Positions 1 to 9,528 of a stretch of 64,000 bases of DNA are shown piece after piece (the stretch's first letter is position 1; the number at the start of each line of letters is the position of its first letter). A program made the translations under genes and the position numbers. This stretch comes from Platanthera guangdongensis (lineage: Eukaryota; Streptophyta; Magnoliopsida; Asparagales; Orchidaceae): positions 169,465,220-169,529,219 of the forward strand of contig CM077162.1 in NCBI GenBank assembly GCA_039583875.1, read 5' to 3'. The notes under the pieces were generated by a model that was not told the DNA's origin, made no database searches, and saw only the letters and a program-made list of their open reading frames with translations.

Positions 1-993
1 TCGTCAGCCCAAACAGCATGACCGTAAACTCGTAATGACCGTATCTCGTACTAAAAGCTATTTTGGGGATATCACTCTCCCTTATCCTCGTCTGATAGTA
101 TCAGACTTGAGATCCAACTTTGAGTACACCGTCGACCTGACTAACTGATCGAACAAATCGTCAATCCTTGGGATCAGTTACTTGTTCTTCTCCGTTAGCT
201 TGTTCAGTTCCCGATAGTCAATACAAAGTCTCAAGCTCCCGTCCTTCTTCTTTACAAAAAGGACCGCTGCGCCCCAAGGCGACGAACTTTGACACACATA
301 ACCTTGCTCTAACAACTCTTGCGGTTGAACCTTCATCTCCGCCATTTCCTTAGGCGCTAGCCGATACGGAGAGCGTGACAAAGGTTTCGAACCTGGCAAT
401 AGCTCAATCGTGAAATCTATCTCCCGTTGAGGCGGGGCTCCAGGAAGATCGGCGGGGAACACATCAGGGTACTCAGCTACTACTGAAATACTGTCCAGCA
501 TAGGCTTAGGCTTTGCAACCTCCACTAGCATAAAGAACAGCTGTGCTCCAGCACGAACCGCCTTCACCACCTGAAGAGCAGACATCAACGTCTTGCTCGA
601 CCCTTTCAAGCTTGCATAAGTCATCTCACGACCTGTTCCCAACTTGACTTCCTTATGACTGCAATCATTATGAGTTTGCTGCTCCGAGAGCCAGTCCATG
701 CCAAATATTACGTCGAACTCCACCAGCGGCAATAACGACGCTAGCAAATGGGACTCCTGGCCTCCAAAACAAATCTTAACGCCACAGATTCTATCCGCGT
801 GCATCGAACATCCATTCGGCAATAGCACATTCAGTTTGTCCTTCACCATTGAAGAAGGTACTCTGATGAGCGATATGAATTTTTCGGACAAAAAGGAGTG
901 CGAAGCTCCCGTATCAAAGAGTGCTCTCGCCAGATTCTCACAAATCAAAACAAATCCTAAAAAGGCTGTGGTAAGGTAACACGCGCATAACAA
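1..993 (-). pseudogene. gypsy-1 protease and N-terminal reverse transcriptase (broken)
   Basis: The open part (993-178) begins near the protease. [11 protein letters not shown], the aspartic protease active site, lies about 27 residues in, and VIFGMDWL follows as the usual conserved end of chromovirus-type protease. The RT connection region comes next, with [11 protein letters not shown], the proline/arginine stretch before RT, and RT motif [13 protein letters not shown] stop at 180-178 ends the frame. Beyond it (177-1) RT sequence continues with wording like PRIDDLFDQL and SKLDLKS, but with several stops and a frame change. RNase H and integrase lie outside the window. Function in an intact element: polyprotein cleavage and cDNA synthesis. 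This copy cannot make active RT. Confidence 0.85.
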
Positions 994-1021
994 GTATTTA
1001 AAAAATTAACTTGCTATAAAC

Positions 1022-2178
1022 TTAAATCATACCTGTCACCACATCCGCTTGCTTGATGGCCTCCTGCTGCCCCAGATTATAAACTCTCAGTTGAGCCTGA
1101 GCATAATGGGATGTGGTTGACTCAACAGCCTTGCCCTTCGCTTCATAAGTTGCTCTCGGTCTCAACTCAGACTTTGGTCGTCCACCCCGACACTCACAAG
1201 CATAATGCCCTGGCTTCCCACTGTTGTAACATGCACCCAGGGTCCGACCCGCAGTCGCCCTAGAAGCACCGGCAAAGGGGGCTGGACCCAAAGTCCTAGC
1301 TTTCTTGTCCCACTTCCGGAACACTGACTTTGAGGAGTTTGGCACTTTGAACTCCGACCTCTTATCACCAGAGCTTTTCTTCGCTTGCACGTTCTTCATA
1401 TCCTTCTCCAGAGACCGGGCCGTGTTGACCAGGGTCAAGAAGCCCTGCGTCATCGGCCCCGAGAGTAGTAGCTTCAAGTCATCTCTCAGACCTTCATAGA
1501 AATGGTTGGTCTTACGCTCCTCATCTGCGAACGTAGAGCTAGCATACCGACCCAATTGAGTAAACTTGTGGAGATACTCATCCACGTTACTCTCTCCTTA
1601 CACCAATTTCAGGAACTCATTCTCCAAGCTATCCACTGCGCCGAAGGGAGGTACCTTGAAAAGAACAGTCTCAAGAACTATTCCATCGAGACGTCGATAA
1701 GTTGTCTTCCTCTCAAGAGATGCAGCTCCAACCCCTCCCACCACAGCCTAGCGTTTCCATCCAACATGAACGTAGTTATAGTGGTCATCCGCCACTCCTC
1801 CATCTCCATCGTTGTCAAGACTTTCTTCACTCAGGAGAGCCAATCTTCAGCTTGGGATGGGGTTCCCAACCCCGAGAACACAGGAGGAATAAAGCTCATA
1901 ACGTGTTTGAGCTGTCTGTCGGTTCCTCTCCTAGGCACCAGAGGCTCCACCACTGCCTGCTCCACCCTTCTCTGCTCAGCCTCTTGAAGAGGTAACTGCT
2001 CCATCCCAGGAGCGGGCTGCTGCATTTTCCTTACAGGTTGGGCGTTGATCATGGCAAACACTGTTTCGGCCACCAATCGTATGGTTTCAGCCAATGGAGG
2101 TGTTGCAGGAGAATCGTTTGGTGCACTACTAGCCTCAGAAACTCGGCGTTCTGACGGCCCTGCACCGCTTCTGGTCAC
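1022..2178 (-). pseudogene. gypsy-1 gag (broken)
   Basis: Capsid-type gag in three stretches. The segment 2178-1831 holds the N-terminus, starting MTRSGAG, and the motif FSGLGTPSQAEDW that opens the retrotransposon gag domain. Positions 1830-1586 are degenerate with no continuous frame. The segment 1585-1022 resumes at MDEYLHKFTQLGRYA, the conserved core, and runs to a zinc knuckle. The knuckle reads CYNSGKPGHYACEC, so the second cysteine of the CX2CX4HX4C box is serine and zinc binding is probably lost. The protein would package element RNA in cytoplasmic particles. It resembles the gypsy-2 gag at 4.4-5.3 kb, so the two belong to related families. Confidence 0.85.
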
Positions 2179-2480
2179 CTATAGGTGTACAAAAGGCCGT
2201 TAAGCGACCAAGCAAAATTCAAAACACAATTATAGGAACACGCAGGTTTCCTCAAACATGTGTATTTTCATTCCTAGGTGGACATTCATGGGTTCTTTTG
2301 ATGTTATAATGATGACACACACACATGTGCTCACCACCCCTTAAAAAGAATTGGCCCACGAATTCATGTTAAGCCTGACCTATTAAAATTTTCTCAACGT
2401 GGTCAGCAAGATAGCCCAAACGCCAAATTAATATCTTCGGAACTACCCAGTTCGCACGTTGAACCAGCGGAAACCAAGGA
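2179..2480. other. non-coding stretch between gypsy-1 gag and copia-3 LTR
   Basis: No gene seen. It should contain the upstream leader of gypsy-1 gag and the left boundary of the copia-3 LTR, but I could not find a clean TG end or target-site duplication. An ACACAC microsatellite lies near 2313-2326. No CTCTGATACCA-type primer site is present here. Confidence 0.4.
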
Positions 2481-2523
2481 ACATAGGTTAATCCCAACAA
2501 ACAATGAAAGCACAAGCAGGTCT

Positions 2524-2529
2524 TTTATT
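2524..2529 (-). terminator. polyadenylation signal of copia-3 LTR
   Basis: AATAAA on the minus strand, downstream of the LTR TATA box and next to an AGCGGAAA word that also occurs in the other minus-strand LTRs of this window. It would mark the end of R. Confidence 0.4.
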
Positions 2530-3090
2530 CATTCACTTCTTTACACCACGAGGCATACAGAGCGAGACATGATTTCACTAGTATAACAGCTGTAAACAGA
2601 AAGCACCAAAAAACAAGACGGGTGGACAGCACCAGAGTCCGCCGAGACCGCGAGGTCGCCGAGGTCGCCGAGTCCGCTTAGATCGCCCACGTTATGCTGC
2701 AATTCGCCAAATAGCCACGGAGTCCGCCGAAGCCGCGAGGCCGCGCGGACACACCGTTATTCGCCTCCTTCTGAACCTGAATTGAGGAACACCCCTACCC
2801 GCCTGAAGCCGGCGGACAGGTTATTAAAGCTGGCAAAGATGAAACAGAGCTGACAAGCCGCAGAGCGACCTCCTGCTGAGTCCGCAGAGACCGCACACTT
2901 CCAAGTACTTGACCGAAGTCACAGCTAAACTCCTGGCTCCTTGAAGCTACCCGTGCGACCTGCACACAGCAAACCGTCAGCCTGAATCAATCCGCGCGGA
3001 CAGACAAACTGAGACCGCAGCCCTTTGCTCAACCCAACTTACTATTCACTCAAGTTACTTAGGTTACTGTAGATGTGCCAGGTGGGTCCT

Positions 3091-3097
3091 ATTTATA
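3091..3097 (-). promoter_or_regulatory. TATA box of copia-3 LTR
   Basis: The minus strand reads CCTATAAATAGG (3099-3088), a standard plant TATA element, about 950 bp inside the LTR from its 5' edge and about 570 bp before the AATAAA signal. Confidence 0.6.
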
Positions 3098-4047
3098 GGC
3101 AAGGTGAGGAGTGTGGTCACCGCCCAAGAGATAGCGACACCTCCCCAGCCCGCGCGATAGCAAAACTCCGTCCGCCGAGTCCGCAAGGACTTAGCCGGAT
3201 ACCAAGGGAAACCGCCAGGAGCAAGGCAACCATTGAAGAACCCTCTCCAGTCCGCCCAAGCTATACGGACAAGGCATCAGCCCGCAATGCTCCAACCACC
3301 ACAGGACAGCAATCCCCCTTCAATGGCTGTCTGCACCAACCCGAGGCAGTCCGCAAGACTCACACCTCAATCCGCCACAAGTCCACGACCAAAGGCAGAT
3401 AGCAACAGTTCGCCCGGTCATAGCGGACTTGGCGGATACCGCGGACATAATGGTCTTGGCACAAGGTGTGACCAAGTCCAAAACCATCAAAGGCCAATGC
3501 GAGCATGGCGGACACAAACTCCCGTCCTCCAGACATCCTAGCATAGACCGCCATCAGTCCGCGAGTTCCTCGCATTTCTGTCCAACCGCAGCAGCCATCG
3601 CCGGACTCCAAACCCAGTCCGTCAACCGATCTCCACAGCAAAGCACCTGCTGTGCCACCAGAGCTCGACAAGGCCTCAACCAAGCTCTAAGCTCAGTCCG
3701 CACCAGCCCAAACCGCGGACATGCCAGTCCGTAAGCTTCCCGCGAACATGAGCCAACCCTCCTATCAGCACAATCTTGCACTTGCGGCCACTGAGCAATG
3801 CACCAGTCCACAAGCCTTCATCCGCTCAGGCCGCTCCTTGGCAAAGCCAATCAGCACACCCTATCCGCAGAAACCAGGCCGCATAGTCCGTGGACTCCAT
3901 GCAACAAGCCGCTCAGAAGACAGCCGGCTTTCCACTAGAACTTCCACCAGGCTGCACATCACAGTCCGCCCAGTCCTCCTAGTCCGCCAAAGCTGTCCGC
4001 CCCAGGCCGCCCGACCTGTCCCGTCACCCACTTCCACTTCACAAATT

Positions 4048-4440
4048 TCAACACTCCCCCTTGAAGTGGGAAGTGGTGACCAAGCCCAGCAAGCTGCGCA
4101 AGCGTTCAAATGGCCCCTTCGACAGTGGCTTCGTGAAGATGTCAGCAAGATTATCTTCACTCCGAACATGCCCGACCAGCAGAGATCCTTCTAGCACCTT
4201 CTCCCTGATGAAATGGTGATCAATCTCTATATGCTTGGTCCTGGCGTGACACACTGGATTGTTAACCAGTTTGAGAGCACTCTCATTGTCACCCCGGAGT
4301 AAAGTAGGCCCTTGCACTTCTTCATGAACATCCTCTATAAGCCTCCTCAACCAAACGGCTTCCCGAGCAGCCAAGGCCGAAGCCTTATACTCCGCCTCCG
4401 TGGTTGAAATCGACACTAGAGTGAGAAACTCCAGGCGTCC
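4048..4440 (-). pseudogene. copia-3 RNase H C-terminus (remnant)
   Basis: The end of a Ty1/copia polyprotein. It begins at SISTTEAEYKA (RNase H motif with catalytic Glu), continues through GDNESALKL (catalytic Asp) and HARTKHIEIDHHFIREKV, and ends [22 protein letters not shown] with a stop at 4050-4048. Everything upstream (gag, protease, integrase, RT and the first RNase H motif) is missing. The break at about 4405-4445 runs straight into gypsy-2 gag in another frame. RNase H would degrade the RNA strand during cDNA synthesis. Only this tail and the adjoining LTR remain, so it is non-functional. Confidence 0.85.
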
Positions 4441-5263
4441 ACTTGCTCTTCTCACCGGACCTTGAAGTATGAGGCTTTTTCCTCCACCTACTCCCTTCAA
4501 ACTTTCCCTAGAATTGGGGAGGCTTCCCTTCCCCTTGCTTGGGAGTGAAAACCTTACGATGTTGGGTTCGCTCCATATCACTCTCCAATGTCCTGGCAGC
4601 CTCAACTAGCTCATTAAAACCAGCTCTCTTCATGGAAATGAGGGGTTGCCTCAGATTCTCCCCCAGCCCTTGGTAGAAGAGGTTATCCCTCTCTACATCA
4701 TCTGCCATCGTCGTTCCCGCGTAACGACCCAAACGGGTGAACTCCTGCACATACTCGTCCACTGTCTTATCTTGCTGCATTAAGTGCAGAAACTGCCTCT
4801 GAAGGGCCAACCGTGTAGAAATGGGAATGTACCTCTTTAGAAAAGCATCCCCAAATTCTTCCATCGACGGGGTGCCTCCAGGAAATTGGTGGCTGCTATG
4901 GCTCACCCACCACAACTTGGCGTCTCCTTCTAACATGGACGTCGCATACTCAGGTTTCTTCTCTTCTGGCATCTCTGCCGCCCTCAAAAGCTCTTGAATC
5001 CAAGCCCACCAATCCTCCGCATTAGTTACCGTACCAACTCCCTTGAACGACGGGGGATGGAAGCTCAGAAAGCACTTCATGTGCCAGTCTTCATGTCCGA
5101 CAACCACCCTTTCTGCCAAAGGCTCCACTCTACTGGCTTCTTCGCCTGGTACGGCCGTTGCCGTATCCGGTGTAGCAGGGGTTGCTACCTGAGCTGCCGC
5201 TGCAGCTTGGGCTACCACCATCACTTCTGCAAGCATGCGGCAAAAGTCGGTCGGGTTTACACC
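4441..5263 (-). pseudogene. gypsy-2 gag, main part
   Basis: Retrotransposon gag (capsid) domain. Conserved blocks in order are CFLSFHPPSFKGVG, NAEDWWAWIQEL, LEGDAKLWW, FLKRYIP, LMQQDKTVDEYVQEFTRLGRYA and LFYQGL, followed by a basic tail. A stop (TAG, 4510-4508) interrupts the tail, and the same frame continues with lysine/arginine-rich codons to about 4441, where copia-3 sequence takes over, so the zinc knuckle is gone. The upstream end is cut by Athila-1 at 5263/5264. The frame continues exactly into 18986-19049 across the duplicated ACACC, showing that gag was open when Athila-1 landed. This copy is dead. Confidence 0.85.
5259..5263. repeat. Athila-1 target-site duplication, left copy (ACACC)
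   Basis: ACACC directly before the 5' LTR, matched exactly by ACACC at 18982-18986 after the 3' LTR. Confidence 0.9.
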
Positions 5264-6008
5264 TGATGAACTGTAAATATGCGTATTTTTATGCACATTA
5301 ATTTAGTCATTTTCATTTATTTTCGTCGTTTTTACTTATTTTTGTTCAATAAAATGCTCCTATTCTTGTAAATTTTCTTCTAACTTGTTTTATTTGATTT
5401 TGCAGAAAAATTCCAAAATCTGCCAAAATTTGGGAAGTACACGCCCGTGACACATGGGTCACGCCCGTGACCGAGCCGTGACTGTGCATTTTCCGTGAAA
5501 TTACAAAATTTCTGAAGTTAAGGCTTGACACGCCTGGCGACACGCCCGTGTCACCCGACACGGGGCGTGACCCAAGCCCGTGTCCCCTCCTCTCGACGAA
5601 TTCCGCTCGACGATCGTCGAGTATCGACACCAACAGTCACGCTCAGTGTCACGCCCGTGACCAAGGGCGTGACCCAATTTCAGCTCAACGATTTCGACTC
5701 GACACTTTCCGCTCGACATTCGTCGAGTGTCGACCCCAACTGTCACGCCCATAGTCACACCCGTGACATGGGGCGTGACCTTTCCAGCTGGCCCGACAAG
5801 ATGCTGCCGAGGACATTTGACGCAACCCGCGCCCGGTTCTACCTCCCCGACACGCCCATAGTCACGCCCGTGACCTAGGGCGTGACTGCTGCGAACTCAG
5901 CCCGAAGTCAACTTTGCTGTCCAATCGCCAGCCGCCTTCATGAATAGTACTGTCACGCCCCCCCCCTACACGCCCGTGACCGAGGGCGTGTACTTAGAAA
6001 GTTTTTCC

Positions 6009-6016
6009 TATAAATA
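6009..6016 (+). promoter_or_regulatory. TATA box of Athila-1 5' LTR
   Basis: TATAAATA within CCTATAAATAGCCC, directly after the palindrome-rich U3. The same site is at 16485-16492 in the 3' LTR. It would start genomic RNA around 6040. Confidence 0.7.
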
Positions 6017-6189
6017 GCCCAGTTCTGTAAGGTCCAAGGGTTCAGATTTTTGGGCCAATTTAGTGTCTTTTTGTGGGCTGCATCCGTGATTTTCAAGGCT
6101 ATGTAAGGAGATTTCTCCCTTTTTTATTTCATTTCTTGTTTTGTCTTAGCTTTAACCCTTGTAATAGCTTGTAATAGTTCCTAAAATTC

Positions 6190-6195
6190 AATAAA
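6190..6195 (+). terminator. polyadenylation signal in Athila-1 LTR
   Basis: AATAAA followed by ATGTTAG, about 180 bp after TATA and next to two TTGTAATAG words that could act as far-upstream elements. In the 3' LTR it would end the transcript. Confidence 0.45.
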
Positions 6196-7084
6196 ATGTT
6201 AGATTTTCTCTTCATACTTAGCTTTGGAATGAACACTTGTGCTCACTTTCTTTCTCATTTTTATCCTTGGTTTTATCTTTGTTCTTCATTTTCTTCTTCT
6301 TTTATGAAAAGTGTGTGTGTGTGTATGAGTGTAACATGCTTAATATTCATGTTTGTAACTTGTTTTCATGCTTAGGAATGTTAGGTTTTCCTCTTTACAT
6401 GCCTTTAATTTTTCTCAAGTTAGGTTTTGTTAAAAATTCATGAAATGATGAATTAGGTTTTTCTTTTTTTTTTTTTTGTTTTTTTCTCTTGTCTTCTTTT
6501 AATTTCTTCAACATCTTCACTCTTATGAGTGTGTAAAAGAGTTACTAAAGTTTCTTTTGTTTTTTTTTTACTTAGCTTTATTTTAGGATGAAAACTTTTT
6601 TTCTTCTTTCTCTTTTATTTCAACTTTTTTAGCTCTTTTATGAAATCCTAGGAATGAAAATGTTGAATTTTTTATTTTCCAAAAATTTTGGTTTTTAATT
6701 TGTTTTGAAAAACTTTTGTCTTCTAAAATTATAATTTCTTCTTTTTATTTGTTTTTGGCAAAACCTATGCTTGAAATAGTAAAAATTTTAATTTTTAGGT
6801 AACTTTCATTTTGCTTCTTATTTGTGTGTGTGAGTGTATGAGCCTAAACCTCTCTTTTGTTCTTCTTAAATTATGTAGAGTGTGTGAGTGTAGGTGTGTA
6901 ATTTTTATGCTTTCTTTTTATTATGTAGAGTGTGTGAGTGTAGGTGTATAATTTTCATGCTTTCTTTTTAATCGCTTTCTTTTAATGCTTTATTCAAATT
7001 ATGTAGAGTGTGTGAGTGTAGGTGTATAATTTTATTGCTTTCTTGAATTTCATATAGAGTGTGTGTGTTCGTGTGCATTTATTT

Positions 7085-7520
7085 CCGCCTACTCGTTAAG
7101 AGTTAAATGGCGCATCGTTTTCATTTTTAGTCCTACTCGTTCGAGTAGGACTTGTAATTTTTCTTTCTTTATTTTTCCGCCTACTCGTTAAGAGTTAAAT
7201 GGCGCATCGCTTTCATTTCAGTCCTACTCGTTTGAGTAGGACTCGTTATTTTCTTTCTTTATTTTTCCGCCTACTCACTTGAGTTTAAATGGCCGGACTT
7301 TATTTCAGTTCTACTCGTTTGAGTAGGACTTGCAATTTTTCTTTCTTTATTCTTTCCGCCTACTCACTTGAGTTAAATGGCCGGACTTTTTAGCCCTGTA
7401 ATCGCATTTATTTTCTCCTACTCATTTGAGTAGGACTCGCTTTCATTTCAGTCCTACTCGTTTGAGTAGGACTTGCAATTTTCAGCCTTTATTTACCGCC
7501 CCCACTCGTTTGAGTGGGAC
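7085..7520. repeat. tandem hairpin array in Athila-1 U5
   Basis: Roughly 90-bp units begin CCGCCTACTC at 7085, 7177, 7267 and 7356, with variant units after. Each holds CCTACTCG(T)TNGAGTAGG. The first is a near-perfect inverted repeat with 11-bp arms, AGTCCTACTCG and CGAGTAGGACT, around TT. The array is conserved in the 3' LTR at about 17560-18000. It is not a CRISPR array: units are degenerate, have no unique spacers, and lie within a plant LTR. Confidence 0.8.
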
Positions 7521-8510
7521 TCGCAAATTTGAATATGCAATTTTCTTTTATGTGTAACTTAGTTTCTGTTTAATTTATAATTTGGAGTGTGCGTGAGTTC
7601 TCGTTTTAGTTAACTTTTTAGCTTTCTAAATATTGTTATTTTTCTTGTGTCCCTTTCTTATAATCGTTTAGCATTTAATTTCGAACTCGCGCCTCACTAA
7701 ATTATAAGCCGTCCCCATACCGATGTGTGGCTAATCGCTATTAGCCTCGGCATCGAAGAGCATTGGGACATTTAAAATGATTTATAATAATTAAAGTTCT
7801 TTATTTTCATTTTAATTTAAGCACTTAGGGTTTACCCCGGGTTTACGACGCTTAGGACCACATAATCGATGTGTGGGCCCTATTTCCGTAGTCCATATGC
7901 TAGCTAGCCGAGAGGCCGTGCATATGGACCGATCACCCCTGGGTAAATAGAGTTGCGTGCATACCCTCGAGAGAGGACTAGCGTAATTCTACCGGATTGG
8001 GTCCCCCACCCAATAGCGGGGTTCTTAGCGTAAAGCGGGCGTTAAGAGGAATCCTTCGTCGGACTAACGTTCGGTCGAATAGTCTTAACGTTCAGGTGAG
8101 CAATATTCCTAGAGATAAGTGCGCTCACATTTGTGGAACCTCCACGGCCAAGTTGCCTTATTATTAATTTGAAAACTAAGTCTTTTTATTATTAAAAATT
8201 GTTTTAGTCTAAATCCGATTCGATGCCGAGCGTTAACCCTTCATCGAATATTTTATAAATCATTTTTTCGCTCCTTTGCTTTTCTATCTTTGATTAAGTA
8301 AAAAAAATCCACCTTTCTTTTAGTAAAATAATAGTCCTCCCGGAGGAGTAAGAATAGTCAACGCGACCCCGAGAACAATACGACCTCGGTATTCCCCCGA
8401 ATATCGAGTACTACTTGCGATAGGTGCACTTGCCTACCCGAGCAAGCCCGCGGCGATCGACTCACCGAACCAACCACAGTAAGAGTCTGTTCGCGGGCAC
8501 ATCAAGTTTT

Positions 8511-8528
8511 TGGCGCCGTTGCCGGGGA
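8511..8528 (+). promoter_or_regulatory. Athila-1 primer binding site (tRNA-Asp)
   Basis: TGGCGCCGTTGCCGGGGA, six bases after the LTR end. It is complementary to the 3' end of plant tRNA-Asp (GUC) as I know it, and is the usual Athila primer site for minus-strand DNA synthesis. Confidence 0.85.
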
Positions 8529-8661
8529 ATATCTTTTCGAGTTGCTATTTCGAATTCCAGAGTCTATTAATTTTACTTATTTTCTATAAAAAAAAAACTA
8601 AAAACTTTATTTTAAAAACACAAAAAAAAAGTTTATTTTTGTTTTATTTTTGTTTGGGTGT

Positions 8662-9528
8662 ATGACCCGAGGACAACCCTCAGAGTCTGAAGATTTAGAC
8701 TTCGACCCTGAGATCGAACGCTCTCTTGCGCGTATCCGATCTCATCGCCGAAATCCTTCTTTAGATCCCGAGGAATCTATCGGAGAACCCACTGTTGTAG
8801 TTATGGCCGCCCCTAACCTTCCCCCGGCGGCCGAGCGTACTATGTCTTATTACGCCCGGCCTAACCTGGATGATTCAGGGTCAAGTATTGTTCGCCCTGC
8901 GGTGGCCAATAATAATTTTGAAATAAAGTCAAGTGTCATTCAAATGGTCCAAAACGCCGTGCAGTTCGATGGACTGCCGGATGAGGACCCGAATGTCCAC
9001 TTGTCCAATTTCTTGGAGATATGCGACACCTTCAAGATCAATGGCGTCACTGATGACGCCATTCGTTTGCGCTTATTTCCTTTTTCCCTTAAGTCCAAAG
9101 CCAAGGCGTGGTTGAATGCCCTCCCGCGAGGATGTATCACCACGTGGGCTGAGTTGACGGAACGGTTCCTAACGAAGTACTTTCCGCCCGCCAAAACTGC
9201 AAAGTTGCGGGCGGACATTTCTTCGTTTGTGCAGAACGATCCTGAGTCTCTATACGAGACTTGGGAACGATTTAAGGAATTCCTCCGCCGTTGCCCGCAC
9301 CACGCGCTGCCAACGTGGTTGCAAGTTCAAATTTTTTATAATGGGCTGAATTTTCAGACGCGTCAAATGATTGACGCGGCTGCCGGGGGTACGCTTAACA
9401 ACAAAACCCCCGAGGCCGCCCAGGCTTTATTCGAAGAGATGGCTATGAACGCCTATCAATGGAACGTCCCGCGGGACGGCCAAAGCCGGCGGCTGGTCTT
9501 TTTGAAGTGGATGCCACTGCTCTCTTGA
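8662..9528 (+). CDS. gag: Athila-1 gag (N-terminal part, frameshifted at its end)
   Basis: Athila-type gag. The first ATG after the leader (8662) gives MTRGQPSESED. Conserved blocks are YARPNLD, FEIKSSVIQMVQ, FDGLPDEDPNVHLSNFLEICDTFKINGV, LRLFPFSLKSKAKAWL and FYNGLNFQTRQMIDAAAGG. It continues to AMNAYQW, after which this frame reads nonsense and stops at 9528. The true continuation (AAGLFEVDA...) is in the frame of the next feature, so about one base has been lost near 9475-9485. A programmed -1 shift is less likely because no slippery heptamer is obvious there. Gag forms the virus-like particle. Confidence 0.88.
   Translation: MTRGQPSESEDLDFDPEIERSLARIRSHRRNPSLDPEESIGEPTVVVMAAPNLPPAAERTMSYYARPNLDDSGSSIVRPAVANNNFEIKSSVIQMVQNAVQFDGLPDEDPNVHLSNFLEICDTFKINGVTDDAIRLRLFPFSLKSKAKAWLNALPRGCITTWAELTERFLTKYFPPAKTAKLRADISSFVQNDPESLYETWERFKEFLRRCPHHALPTWLQVQIFYNGLNFQTRQMIDAAAGGTLNNKTPEAAQALFEEMAMNAYQWNVPRDGQSRRLVFLKWMPLLS

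Larger units (their letters stand above)
1..2178 (-). mobile_element. gypsy-1: decayed Ty3/gypsy fragment (gag-PR-RT start)
   Basis: A minus-strand Ty3/gypsy polyprotein fragment that enters from the left edge of the window. Read right to left it gives a gag N-terminus (2178-1831), a degenerate gag middle, a gag with zinc-knuckle remnant (1585-1022), an aspartic protease (FDTGAS motif) and the start of reverse transcriptase running off at position 1. Several stops and frame changes show it is dead. The protease and RT wording resembles chromovirus (Tekay/Del-like) elements, but I cannot fix the clade. It may be the gag-pol of gypsy-3, whose leader and LTR lie at 39.6 kb and beyond; that is inference from order and strand only. 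Confidence 0.85.
2481..4053 (-). repeat. copia-3 3' LTR with dense TCCGC motifs
   Basis: The right edge is firm. On the minus strand a polypurine tract, AAGGGGGAG, is followed by LTR start TGTTGAAATTTG (edge at 4053), and the pol stop codon TGA (4050-4048) overlaps the LTR start. Inside are a minus-strand TATA box (3097-3091) and AATAAA (2529-2524), in the order U3, R, U5 reading leftwards. The left edge is uncertain (2180-2500). The LTR is packed with degenerate AGTCCGC/TCCGCC words over about 2630-4000, giving it much higher GC than its surroundings. No coding capacity is credible here; the short reading frames are composition artefacts. Confidence 0.65.
5264..8504 (+). repeat. Athila-1 5' LTR
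   Basis: Starts TGATGAACTGTAAATATGCG and ends CGGGCACATCA. U3 is rich in CACGCCCGTGAC/GGGCGTGAC and CTCGACGATCGTCGAG palindromes (about 5430-5990). TATA is at 6009 and AATAAA at 6190, leaving an unusually long U5 of about 2.3 kb. U5 contains T-rich DNA, three copies of a GTAGAGTGTGTGAGTGTAGG word (about 6870-7030), a tandem array of hairpins (7085-7520) and a conserved segment at 7690-8500. Short reading frames here are not genes. Confidence 0.93.

Noticed and set aside
5501..5878. ORFs of 85-117 codons in Athila-1 U3 (also 15979-16356)
   Set aside because: Open only because of GC-rich palindromic repeats upstream of the TATA box.
6305..6330. GT microsatellite as a regulatory element
   Set aside because: A simple repeat whose length differs between the two LTRs; no evidence of function.
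7085..7520. CRISPR-like array of short palindromic repeats
   Set aside because: Units are degenerate, spacers are themselves repeated, the block is duplicated in both LTRs, and the context is plant retrotransposon.
8511..8528. tRNA gene
   Set aside because: Only the 3'-end complement of tRNA-Asp is present; this is a primer site, not a tRNA. The same applies to the iMet sites.
9470..9490. Programmed -1 frameshift between Athila-1 gag and protease
   Set aside because: No slippery heptamer is visible, Athila gag-pol is normally one frame, and two other one-base shifts in the same element point to mutation or read error.
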